A stretch of 64,000 bases of DNA from Dacryopinax spathularia. Its lineage: Eukaryota; Basidiomycota; Dacrymycetes; Dacrymycetales; Dacrymycetaceae. Numbering within the stretch: the first letter of the stretch is position 1; the number at the start of each line of letters is the position of its first letter. The DNA lies in contig JBBPFI010000002.1 in NCBI GenBank assembly GCA_037974965.1, positions 1,054,001-1,118,000 on the forward strand. The letters are read 5' to 3'. The notes beneath the pieces were generated by a model, which saw only the letters and a program-made list of their open reading frames with translations, did not search any database and was not told the origin of the DNA. Position numbers and translations under genes: made by a program. This document shows positions 21,831-32,492 of the stretch, piece after piece.

Positions 21831-21861
21831 TTTTGTCCCATTTGTAACCTCATACCGCAGC
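21831..21861 (-). repeat. Right terminal inverted repeat and target duplication
   Basis: The reverse complement of 21831-21854 equals the left end exactly for 24 bases. CCGCAGC at 21855-21861 repeats the sequence just before the left end. Confidence 0.9.
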
Positions 21862-24800
21862 TGCACACATACGGTACATCGGACCCATCTCTTCCCTGTC
21901 CTTCAGGCCAATCCGGCACACCCTGCCCGTGCCCTTCTCTGCAAAACCTGTCTTTGATCCCTCCATTCCCGAATGAACGGACGTAAATACAGGGTCACCA
22001 ACGGATGCATATTTCGCTCCCCCTCTTCGCGCGCATTCCCTTCCCGCAAGATCAAAACAACACGCTGGGATTTGCGCATCGCTCCCAAAATACTCCTGCG
22101 ACAAATTTACACGGATGCATTTCAGCTTCTGAACTCCGCTCGGTTAGGTCCCCTTCCCTCGGAGCACGATTGGCCCGTTTGGACGGGATCATCCGCCCGG
22201 GAGCAGGTTTTTCGCACCCCGGTGATGATGAGTGATGTGCGTGCCACTGATGACGCCCGCCCTAGTAGAATCAAGGGGTCGTCGGACCGTGCAACTGCAA
22301 CGGGCACGTCAGCCAGAAACAGCGCTGTCTCTCTCCCCTCCAATCCGTCCCTGAGCGCATTCGTCTTTATGTCCGCAACGATCCCATCAACTGCGCCAAT
22401 TACATTCATTCGCGCCCTTCCGAGCTCCGTGCAGAGACAGACCCCGCAAGTTTTTCAAGCCATTTGCATTTGCAGTTCCTAGTTATGTAGTGCAGGTCTC
22501 GCTTCCCCATGGATACAGGGCGGGAAATGTACCACCGTCATACTGTACCGCGAATGGCTGGCAAAAGGAGCAACTGACCCAGCTAGCATATTCGGTGCCA
22601 GCATTACGGGCAGCGAGGAGGCGTATCGTCTCCCACCCAGGATCATCAAACAGCAAGGTACCAAACGCAGCAAGGGCCCTACGTCACCAGCTCGCGCATC
22701 TCTTGGCTAACCAAACATGTATCAACAACCTGTAAGACCAAATGACAACACTCGCGGGCCGCCCTTCTCCGAACGTGCGCCATAATTACTTCTTACCAGC
22801 ACCTACTACAGTATGATTATTATGGATATGCTGCTGAGTTTTAGCAGTGCCCAACGGACGACACACCGTCAGATCGCTGATATCACCGCGCGCCCGCAAG
22901 ACTTCGGCACTGACATCATCCCCGACCGGCGCCCAATACGTCCCATACGTCGATCAACGTACACAGCAACAGAGAACAGCAACTCGCAGCGCTATAACAT
23001 TCACTCTTGCCCGGGATGGGTCAATTCGCGCCGACGTCGATGCATCGCATTGTCCCATTACAGGAGGTCGGCATCGGCGCTCCACAATCAAGTAGCATAC
23101 ACGCCGGCAGCAGCTGCGCAGGACAAGTCCGATCAACGCTTCGAGAATGCTCACACACTAGCAGTACGGTTGCCGCGCAACGCGCTTCCAGATGGTTGGG
23201 TATGTTTGTGGCAACGCGTCCCCGTACAGGACACGCGTCGACGTCTTCCATTCCTCGGAGTCAGGGCAGCTTCAATCAACTCCGGAATCGGCAGCATGCC
23301 AAGCCTTCCACAAACTTATCCTTTATAGCTTGAGAAAGGCGGTGATGCTGCGTATATGCCGCCGCCTCCGATATGATCGCTGCTGGATGTGTGTATGCTT
23401 GCCGGTTGCTGCTCTCTTCTGGCTGTTGCGATGCCGATTGTTGCGTTGTTTGCATTCCGAATGCATGCTCCACCTAATCGGGCAAGATACGAAAACACAC
23501 TTCCATCGCGTTGCCATACCCCGCTTTACCCCACACTGCGCTAGCAAAGGCATCCCAAAGCATAGCGAGATGCAGTCCGGAAGTGCAAGTATTATTACGA
23601 CGCGTAGAATCCCAACACACGCGTCACGTAACCCTCTCCCCTTTTGCAAGCCGCCAGGCTAAACCCCCGCATTCCGTTCGGCATGCGCGTCATCCCCTCT
23701 CTCCTACTCACCTGCCTGAAGAAGCCTTTTCTTCCTTCCTCATACTCCTTGCCGCTCGGACCTCGCACAAGCCGCTGTCATACATATGCATATGCGTCCA
23801 TATCGCCGCAACCCTCATTCGGCCAACAACCTCCATGATCTCATCGATTGCCGTTCTGAACAACCCCGGGGTGCCGTAACCTTTTCTGAGGCCGAGCGAG
23901 CAACCCGATCCGGGTTTCCGGATCCAATAATCATTGTATACGATCTACATTGCGCACATCTGCGAGATCCCTGACCTCCGCATGGACAACGCGGTACGAT
24001 GCATTGTCAGGCGAGCGGACCCAACTAGAATACTCTTGGCTTGGTTGCCTCCTCGAGCGAAGAGGGAATCGTTCGGGACATCAATACCTGCGAGCCCTCA
24101 CGCGGGGTTGCATTCTTGTTCTCACTCCGCCCCGACCTCCCGGACAAAGTCCACCTCCAGCTGTGTCCAGCTGATTCCCAACCCGTGCGTGCGAGCCGAC
24201 CAGTATTGTCCCATATCGATTGTACCACGCGGGGCCGACCACCCGGTCCGTCGCTTCGCTCGGATTAGGGAAATCCTATACCAGCGGAGGGTGTGTGGAC
24301 CCTGTGTTCCCCCTGTTTTCCACCTGTTCGCGGACATCTTGGGTTGTTCCCCTATTCAGCCAGTTTCGCTTCTCCCACTACTTCCGTTATCGTGTCGATT
24401 CTGAGCGTGGTGTACCGACATGCTGGCTCGCGCGAGCAAACGGTCGAACGAGCGGAAGTTGGTTCGGTACGCTTCCGCCGACCGGCGCATCATCCCTTCC
24501 CGCCGGGTTAGACGGCGCGTGCCGCCGGTCATCAACAACCTCACGCTGGCAGAACTTGACTGATCGTTGTCATCCTTTCTACATAGGGGACCTTCGTTCT
24601 CAGTGCCACGTCATCCATCTATCTTGGGCTACCGGACGAGCGGCAAGGCCACAAGACCAACCCGAGCAGTAACGCGAAAACAACGTAATGGATGCGGGCA
24701 GATCAAGTTCTCAACCTTCTCCGAGACTCCCTTTGCTGGATATCATGATTCGCCCTGCGGGAGCACGTTCGAGAGAAGCGATGCCATTTCTTGGCCGCGT

Positions 24801-26404
24801 GGCTGCAAGACTACTCCGATGATGGGCACGTTCAACCAGCTTGGCTGCGCAGAAGCGCTCGCCACGCTCGGCCGGTACCGCAAGGCTTGGCATGCAGATC
24901 TTCACTCGTTGTTGGCACTAGTACTGCAGCATACGACCAGCACTCTCTCTTCCAACCCTCGATTCTCTTCCTAGTCTACGCGACTGATCTGCTTGGGGCA
25001 CCAGCACAAGTGCGGCTGGCTCCATCTCTGTGCGCCGACTGGCCAGCAAGGCCGCTATCTCGCCCCAACGGGTCGTGTCTGCACGCGCGCACTGCAAACC
25101 CGAAGACGGCCACCTCATCCGCATGGACATCGGCCGCAGAGGCTACCTTCTACCGGTGCTGCCGATCTCCTCTTCGGGCAGGGCCTGACAGCAAATAGCG
25201 GGCACGAGCGTACCGGCGCCCGTCGGTCTCCTACAGCGTTACCGTGCTCTCAGGGTCGACAGATTGCCAGCGGACATCCGAATTGCAGGCTCCTGTGCGC
25301 AAGTGGTCAGATCAGGCGATACGGTCTGACAGCCCGCGGCCGCCTTGGGTATCCTAACTGTCAAGACCTGAAAGGGACGATGATGACTGCCGCGAGCTTC
25401 TGCGGGGATTTTGCGGAGAGATAGGAGGCGGCGGCTTGATGCGGTCGAAAGCTTGCTCTCTCTGATTTGCGCTCTCCCAAAGCGGCCTGGATGCTGGTTA
25501 TCTTCGCCTTTACTACTACCGCAGTCTGATGGAACCACGAAATTCGGTCGGAAATTTCGGATTCCGCTTCCCACACCCAGTCAAGGGGGTTGCAGAAGCA
25601 GGCCCGCTGACGAAAAGGAACTCCTCCCGGATGGAACCACTATCGCTCGCCCTGTATCAGAACGGATTGTTGAGCTATTTTCCTCTCGCTCTCTGGCATA
25701 TCACCTTGCGCTCTGCTCAGGACCTGCTGCACTGTTCTTGCTCGCTGTTCGAGTGCGTTCTACTGCTAGAATGCACTCTCAATGTTTTGCCATCACGCTA
25801 TTGTTGGCGCAACCCAGCGTTTCGGTGCTGTACCACTGGGTTTCCACAACCGAGCGGGAGGATCCGCCTTTTCTTGCTTGAAGATTGTGAGTCTCGGCCG
25901 CACCCGAACGGCCGACAGATACTTCACAGTCACTGCAGGATAGCTGTGCCTCGGCGGCGCATGGGCTGCTGCCGGCCGTTGAGTCTTAGGGCATCAATCG
26001 GAATTGTATGGATCAGAAGGGACGGCCAGCAAGTGTGTGGCGGACGGGAGATTGGACCATTCGAACTCTTCTCTATGCCTGCTGATATTTGCATCGAGCT
26101 CTGCATTGGGAGTCGCAAACGGCCATACTGTCAGCTCCTGTGCTGTCCTCGTATACGATTGCGCCCCAATATAATGGTTTCAAAATTTCGTAGAGCCTGT
26201 CCATCCGTACCGGCGTATGCGTGAATATAGATGCCAGTCATTTTTAAGATAGTGCTTGGCGACGTAGACAGGAGTCGTTTCGGAACGAGAACGGTGCCGG
26301 TCTGAGAGCGATCGGAACGCCGGTTTCCCCGATCGTCGTCATCACCCAAGCAAAAGTTGGACCCTTGCACTTTTACGCTGCCTCCCCCTAATGATCCAAC
26401 AATA
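21862..26404. other. 4.5-kb region with no recognised gene
   Basis: Host DNA to the right of the element. Frames of 60-230 residues occur on both strands (for example 21973-22482, 22122-22409 minus, 25529-26224). None has a recognisable domain, a consistent frame or convincing splice partners. Composition is balanced and no tandem repeat, tRNA or transposon end was seen. It may be old, decayed sequence or regulatory DNA. Confidence 0.4.
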
Positions 26405-27183
26405 ATGTCCGACCTTCCACCGCTCAAGCTTGAGCTCGGTCAGCTTTCGAGGTCAGATGGTTCGGCTAGGTTCGCTTCAGGTAAGGAGAAAGCAACGGGA
26501 GAATAGGGTGGGTTGCTGATTCTGCGAAAGGGAGCACCATTGCGCTTGCCTCGGTGACTGGACCGATTGATGTGAGAAGCGGGTGGGAGAAGCCTGAGGA
26601 GGCGTTCTTGGAGGTTAATGTAAGGCCGCTGGAGGGCATACCTGGTAAGCACACTAGAAAATGGTCATGGAGAGTAGCTGAGTACTTCGTAGGGACACAA
26701 GCAAGATCTGTCATGCAAGCACTCAAAACCGCCATTACCCCTTCTCTTCTGCTTGGTCGCGCACCACGAACGCTCATCCAGCTGACGATACAAGCACTCT
26801 CTCCATCCGCTTTCATTTCCAACTTTGCGCAACCGCGAATATCTTTAAGCAGTAAGGCTGCAATGCTGAACGCCGCAACGGCTGCTTTCCTGGACGCCGG
26901 CAGCGTGAGCATGCGAGGGATTGTCTGTGCGTGCGCGGTCGGATTACGGGATGGCGCGCTGGTCCTTGACCCTTCGGAGAAAGAGGAGACAGGCGCCTTT
27001 GGATTCCTATTCCATGGCACAGAGCCAGGAGAGCTTGTGTGGGCGGAATGGTCAGGCGAAGAAGACGATTGGGAGAGAGTAGCGAACGAGGCACGGACAG
27101 GCGCAGAGATTGTCCGTGACTTCATGCGTACGCAGTTCGAGCGCGCTGCCGGACTTGTACAGGAGGACGAGACGATGTCATGA
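26405..27183 (+). CDS. RRP46: Exosome complex RNase PH-like subunit (RRP46)
   Basis: This is a predicted 226-residue subunit of the RNA exosome ring, which degrades and processes RNA in nucleus and cytoplasm. Exons are 26405-26480, 26531-26644 and 26693-27183, in phase (227 codons with stop). The order of motifs fits RNase PH proteins: LGQLSRSDGSARFASG; IALASVTGPIDVR; ATLEVNVRPLEGIPGT-like; SVMQALKTAITPSLLLGRAPRTLIQLTIQAL; ATAAFLDAGSVSMRGIVCACAVG; then a C-terminal strand around LVLDPSEKEETGAFGFLF. The opening SDGSARF segment is typical of RRP46 rather than RRP41, MTR3 or RRP42-type subunits. Eukaryotic RRP46 is catalytically inactive and structural. Confidence 0.85.
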
Positions 27184-27313
27184 CACGGCTTTTTGGGGGG
27201 TCATTAGGATGTAGCGATATCTAATTACACAGGGAGATGATGGCACTGGCTCGCAATGTCCGTGAGATATACAGCGAAGATTCGGAATCGTTATGGTCGT
27301 TTTCGGTATTGGG

Positions 27314-27967
27314 CTACACGGCGTCGGCGTCAGCATTCCAGACTGGCTGGGCTTCGGCATCGGCATTTGGAGGTTGCATGGATCTAAAGCCATGTTAGTA
27401 AGGTTTCGTGCTGCGGACCGTGCAGGAGCTTACGGAGGTATGTCGTATATTGGTACAAACTGGAGCACGAAGAAGACCAGCCCTTCGAACGCCAGGATGC
27501 CGCCGAAGATGTATGCGACGGTGAAGTGGTCGAGGAGCAGTACGCCAAAAAGCGTGTAGACTGCCGGAGAGTCAGCACTGGTAGCGCTTTGTACATGAAA
27601 ACACGCACAGATACCACGACCGATGAAGGAATAGAAGAACGATGCGTGGCGGAAGAGGACGCCATGCCGTTCTGATGGAATTGGGTACCATTCAAGTACG
27701 GCGACGACGAGGCCGAAGATCACCGCATATACACCAACGATGATGGACTATTCGCACGTCATTGGTTGTACGATTCCATGATAGCACCCAGCGCTACTTA
27801 CGGTGAAGGAATGGTAGATCAGATGAGCTAAACGTCTGGTCAAAACCGTAATCCCAAGACAAGCCGCATATATGCGCACCAATGCCGCCTCCGAGCAACA
27901 GCGCTGCTGCCAGCGTGTTGGCAACCTTGAAAGCTATAGCAGGGCTGATAGATCGAAGAGCGTCCAT
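27314..27967 (-). CDS. COPI-associated membrane protein (TVP-like)
   Basis: This is a predicted 147-residue, multi-spanning Golgi-type protein of the COPI_assoc family. Five exons read in phase: 27880-27967, 27802-27827, 27615-27747, 27434-27560 and 27314-27383. Membrane helices are visible at IAFKVANTLAAALLLGGGI, SIIVGVYAVIFGLVVAVLEW, the ASFFYSFIGRGVYTLFGVLLL block and AYIFGGILAFEGLVFFVLQFV. The tail is hydrophilic (MQPPNADAEAQPVWNADADAV). An apparent stop at the end of exon 4 (CCG TAA G) is instead the donor of a clean intron with a CTTACTAAC branch site. A role in Golgi/COPI vesicle membranes is inferred from the family. Confidence 0.75.
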
Positions 27968-28517
27968 TGTGGTTTTACAGGAAGAAAGTTTGAGGTCAAC
28001 GTCGGTATTGAGGACGAGGACGCGCAGCCTATGCGCGCACGACTGCGACCCCTGCTGCGACGTCGATGGCCAGCCACGTTCTTCCTAACGACGACGAGGA
28101 TAATCAGTGCCTTCCGAATCCATCTCGCTGCTCCTCGGCTTCCGTCGATTGGCTTTGATAATCTTTACGCGACGATGAGCTGCGTGCTTTCCATCGTCTT
28201 GGGCACATCGCGTCCTATATAACAGCTCTTATCTCGTCTGTCTTGTGGAGTTACTCTCAAGCAATAACGCCGGCAGCGACTAATAATAGTCGTGGCACCA
28301 TTGGAGCGCGTATCGTGTCCGAACATGTGCTGTTTTGCCTGCGGCAAGCTACAAAAGGCAGCGAAGGGCTGCACTTCCGGCTTCTCGCTTCCTTTCTCGA
28401 GCTTCGCATCTTCCGGCGTCGAGTTCGATATCTCATATCTTGCGACCGCAGGATGGAGGTCGAGGGACGCCTGTCTTGCTCCCCCGTGCTATCGACCTCC
28501 TGCTTGTGCTAGTCGTC
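27968..28517. promoter_or_regulatory. Divergent promoter region, COPI-associated gene / MFS transporter
   Basis: The two flanking genes are transcribed away from each other, so this 550-bp stretch must hold both promoters. No coding exon is convincing in it. Confidence 0.5.
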
Positions 28518-30338
28518 ATGGCGTCTCTGGCTGCCGGTGGTCTCCGTCTAGAGCAGATTTCGCGTCAGTCAGAAGTGCAAGATCTTCTCAACCGAGATAA
28601 GCGATGGTATGAAAAGCCGAATCTGCGCACGCTCTATGCTGTACTGTTGCCGGCGACGCTCGGTGTTGAGATGGCTGCGGGTTACGATGGGAGCATGACG
28701 AACGGCCTGCAGTCTGTCGTCGTCTGGCAAGAATGTGCGTATAAGCAGGTCGAACGCTGAAATACCGGGGGCTGACCATATGATAGACTTCGGATATCCG
28801 TCTGGCGCCATGCTGGGGATCATCACAGCCGCTTTTGCCATCGGCTCGGTGATTGCGCTGCCAACCGTCCCATATGCTAATGACCACTGGGGGAGAAAAC
28901 AATCTATTGTGATCGGGACGATCATCATGTTGATTGGAGTCGCCTTGCAAGCTGGATCTGTACACAGTGGGTTCTGTCCATCCAATCGTCGCCTGAGTCA
29001 CTTACAGCTTGCAGTCGCCATGTTCTTCGTCGCTCGCCTGCTATTAGGTATCGGCATCGTTTTCGGTGTCGGTGGTGCTTCGCAACTTCTTGCCGAGCTC
29101 GTTCATCCAAACGACCGTGCCGTCTGTATCGGGCTTTTCAGCGAGAGCTGGTATGGCGGTGCAATTGTGGCTGCTGGGGTGACTCTGGGAAGCTTCGCAA
29201 TGAAGTCGACATGGAGCTGGCGTATCCCCTCCTTGCTGCAGTTGATTCCCAACTTTATCACCCTCGTTTTCATTTGGTACGACAAGTCCCTTAACTCTCG
29301 ATTGGCCTCACTGAAGTGCTCTTTCAGGTGGGTTCCTGAGAGCCCAAGGTGGCTTATAGCACATGGCCGTGGAGATGAAGCGCGTGACATATTGACTCGT
29401 TACCACGGCGAGGGCGATTCGGACAATGCGCTCGTCCGTGCGCAGATTTTCGAAATCGAGAACGCCATCCTAAGGGAGAAGGAGGTCTCCAAGGGTCATT
29501 GGGCTGACCTGATAAAGAATGCAGGCAACAGACATCGCTCGTTGATCGCCCTCTGCGCCGGCTTGTTCCTTGAATGGTCCGGAAACGGGCTGTTCGCGTA
29601 CTACTTGGCCAAGGTCCTGAGCACTGCGGGCGTCACCTCATCCCGCACACAGAACGTCATCAATGTTGGTCTACAATGCTGGAATCTTCTTACCGGCGTG
29701 ACCGGTGCATTCTGCAGCCAGTTCTTGGGCAGAAAACAGCAATATCTCATTGCGTACACCGGCATGACTCTGGTCTTCACGGCGTACACTATTTCGGCTG
29801 CTGTTTACGTTGAGAGCGGGAATGTACATGCTGCTATTGCTGCGGTAGCCATGGTCTTCCTATACGCGCCCATCTATAACTTGATGATGCCTTTGACATA
29901 TGTCTATATTACCGAGGTATGTGACCCAATTCGTATGGGTGCAAGCTCAGCTAATGATGTACCAGATCTTCCCATACTCGCTTCGCGCGAAAGGTGTCGC
30001 CATCACGCAAACGGCAACCAGAGCTGGTACCGCCTTCAATCAGTTCGTCAATCCGATTGGTATGCAGAATGTTGGCTGGAAATTCTTCTTGGTCTACTGT
30101 GTCTGGACCGCAATCGAGACTACAATCATATACTTCGTGTATGAGGAGACGAAAGGTCCGACTCTTGAAGAGGTGGCTCTATGTGGGTTTTCCAGTTTGA
30201 TTGCATTCATAGAGCAGCAGTTAACTCCTCTATCCAGTGTTCGATGGAACGCACGACAGGCCAAGCGATCCAGAGACCCTTGCCGGCGATGTGGAGCTCA
30301 CCGGTACCGCATCCAAACCGGATGACGAGTCAGCATAG
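28518..30338 (+). CDS. MFS sugar transporter
   Basis: This is a predicted 521-residue 12-TM sugar porter of the plasma membrane. Six exons: 28518-28734, 28787-28966, 29015-29276, 29328-29916, 29966-30182 and 30238-30338 (522 codons with stop). Motifs include GYDGSMTNGLQSVVVWQEYFGYPSG in TM1-2, the loop motif DHWGRK, GIGIVFGVGG, VPESPRWLIAHGR after TM6, the long central loop, YSLRAKG and the C-terminal signature VYEETKGPTLEEV. The third intron is 51 bases with no stop, so an unspliced frame looks open. The ending GTASKPDDESA is hydrophilic. The sequence resembles fungal hexose/lactose-type permeases; the substrate is not predictable. Confidence 0.88.
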
Positions 30339-31141
30339 TCGGGTCGAAGTTGCAATGACAAGCGATGGAAGGAGGGTCTTCATATACCGTTTGCAACGCC
30401 GTCTTGTAACCGCGGCGTCACTGTGACTGCCTCTCACACCATTACATACCATGCCTCTTCCTTAGTTTGAAGATGGGATGTTCCAGGTGAATGCCAGGCT
30501 GCTAAAGTTTACATAATATCGCACCCCCAACTCCTCGTATCCCGGAAACCTTCGTGCCCTGCCGCAGTGCACGCAGTGCGAGGCAAAAAAACGAGAATCC
30601 ATCGGCAATTTCCCTCAATTCTCCTTTCCATTCTCTTCTCGGTTGGCTCCGCCCATGCAATGAATCACAGATATGGTGCTGCCTTCTCGAGTTCACCTTT
30701 GACAAACAACGCATTCACTTCGGGCCGCACCCCCTAAACGTTCGAACAATGCGTGGAGATGGGAAGGAAGGCGGAACGCTGGTACGGGCAACTACAGCAC
30801 GGAGAAAATGCGCTCCTTGAATTGAAATGCCTCCCCCACCTAGTTTGTAATGTATTGAAACGGTGTGCGGCTGCCGAGACCGGCATTCTGAAACACTTTG
30901 GAGATAATTCGCAGGAGTGCCTCATGCCCCACCCTTTGATGCGCCTATAATGTTCACGGCGTGTACAACGCCGAGTATGCTATACAGCTACGTTGAATGA
31001 CTCTTCCTGACCTACCCGCCCCGTACCTTCTCATTATTGATTTCCTTACTTGCTGTATACATTGCGGAATCCTTGAAGACAGCCGATAACCGATGAAATA
31101 TCCCGACGAAAGCGTGCAGCATTTCCGTTTAAAGAACGGCT
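30339..31141. other. Convergent intergenic region
   Basis: Lies between the stop of the MFS transporter and the stop of the minus-strand dehydrogenase. It contains 3' UTR-type sequence; no gene, RNA or repeat recognised. Confidence 0.45.
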
Positions 31142-32101
31142 TCACCACAGTATAATCTGTATGGTCGGAATGAGTGGCTTGCGAGACTATATCGCCCCAA
31201 AATGCTTACCGTGCCCTCCCATGTTGCGAACGTTCCAGCGAATCGCTTCACATCAGCCGAGAAAACGATATTCTGTGGGAAACGCTCGCGCTCGCGCTGT
31301 GATTCCACGAGGCCTGCATTGCTCCACTCACCCGAAGAATGCCTTCCACGCTCTCCTCAGGCTCGGCCTGCCGTTTTGCGCCCAATGAATGGGAACGATC
31401 CTCCATATCCGGGACTGCAATCGCTCCGGGGTCGACAGCAACGAAGATGACCTTCCTCTCCTTGTCCTGCTTCTGGAAAATCGCAGTAGCTGACAAATCG
31501 TGCTTGAGAAGCTTCATGATGCGACATATGGACCGTGGACGGACTTACCCATGTTTAGCCCGGCTTTACTTACGGCATATGCGAGGTGTCCTCCGGGATT
31601 GCCGTGGACCGTACCCAGTAACGACGATATATTGACCACCACGCCACCTGCTCTCTCAAGCAATGGAAGGAGTGACTGCGTCAGGAGGATGGGTCCGAGT
31701 GTGTTCGTCCGGAAAGCTTGAAGAAGCACCGAAGACTGCACTGACGCAGCTGACGCAGGCTCATCCGGGGCAAATCCAGCACAGTTGAACAGCACGGAGA
31801 GCGACGGTGACTGCGCTGCCACTATGCGGGCGGCATTCTACTCCAGATCGGTCAAGTTTGAGAAAAGTTCTCAAAACGGGATACCCACGGAGATGCTGCC
31901 ATCGTCATCAACATCCAGCGGAAAGAGCACGACTCGCTCATCCGCTTGCGCGATGGACCGTAGCTCCGTTGCGATAGCCACATTTCGTACACCAGCGAAG
32001 ACGATCCGAGTGATGTCAAGAGCAAGAAGAGCTTTGACGAGAGAGAGACCAATTCCGCGCCCAGCGCCAGAGATTAGGAACGTCGAGGTCATCGAAACCA
32101 T
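31142..32101 (-). CDS. Short-chain dehydrogenase/reductase; one junction does not close in frame
   Basis: This is an NAD(P)-dependent oxidoreductase of the classical SDR family. Exon 1 (31889-32101) carries the nucleotide-binding motif FLISGAGRGIGLSLVKALL. Exon 2 (31549-31837) has LFNCAG (NNAG-like), the active-site Ser in VVNISSLLG, and YAVSK with the catalytic Tyr and Lys. Later exons give LLKHDL, VVAVDPGAI-like, ESVEGILR, then NIVFSADVKRFAG and a 15-base last exon ending GTILW, as in related fungal SDRs. Between exon 2 (ATG G|gtaag at 31549) and the LLKHDL frame (from 31511), no GT-AG intron restores phase. There is either an unusual splice or a one-base disruption. Substrate unknown. Confidence 0.75.
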
Positions 32102-32492
32102 ACACGAGCAATGCTGCAGAAACTAGAGCGTCTCCCATGGTGCCAAGCCAGGTTACTTTATGTATGAAGCAACACGTCCATCAAATTGCTCTTCACAGAA
32201 GGCAACAGACCCTGCCAGTTGATTCACGGTCGCAGAGCGCGCCAAACAGGTTTCAATGATAGAGTTCAGGCTTAAGTAAGCCTCATTGCGTTTCCCAACG
32301 TGATAAGCGACGGAGAACCAACACCGCGCAACAACTCGATCACATCTTACTAAGGAAGCACAGCGACTGTATTGCCGGCATTCTGATGCGCGACTTACAA
32401 TCGCAACCGGACGATCTGATCGTGGAATTCAAAACGCATGCCATAGCATATTTTTGGTAAGAACATAACATCACTAAACCCTATCGATCCTC
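32102..32492. other. Intergenic: SDR promoter and eL8 3' region
   Basis: Upstream of the SDR start and downstream of the eL8 stop. No coding or repeat feature is recognised. Confidence 0.45.

Larger units (their letters stand above)
6897..21854. mobile_element. 14,958-bp integrase-encoding TIR element, family not recognised
   Basis: The element is bounded by exact 24-bp inverted repeats and a perfect 7-bp duplication (CCGCAGC at 6890-6896 and 21855-21861). Inside each end lies an array of degenerate TTCACC (left) or GGTGAA (right) units in mirror orientation. Six gene models fill it: five on the plus strand (7.6-16.7 kb) and one long multi-exon gene on the minus strand (17.7-21.1 kb). Only the third, a DDE integrase with a helix-turn-helix, is recognisable. 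I saw no reverse transcriptase, gag, DNA polymerase, capsid, tyrosine recombinase or helicase motif. This argues against an LTR element, a classical Polinton, a Crypton/Starship and a Helitron, although divergent proteins could be missed by eye. Its own signatures are dispersed CCCGGG-based palindromes and a 78-bp repeat. Identical TIRs and an intact duplication suggest a recent insertion, and it looks broadly whole. Confidence 0.85.

Noticed and set aside
6897-21854. Classifying the 15-kb element as a Polinton or LTR retroelement
   Set aside because: The integrase alone is not enough. No polymerase B, capsid, protease or reverse transcriptase motif was seen, and the ends are short inverted repeats, not LTRs.
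25411-26224. Long overlapping plus-strand frames in the gene-poor region
   Set aside because: Two frames overlap over most of their length, neither has a recognisable domain, and codon use looks random.
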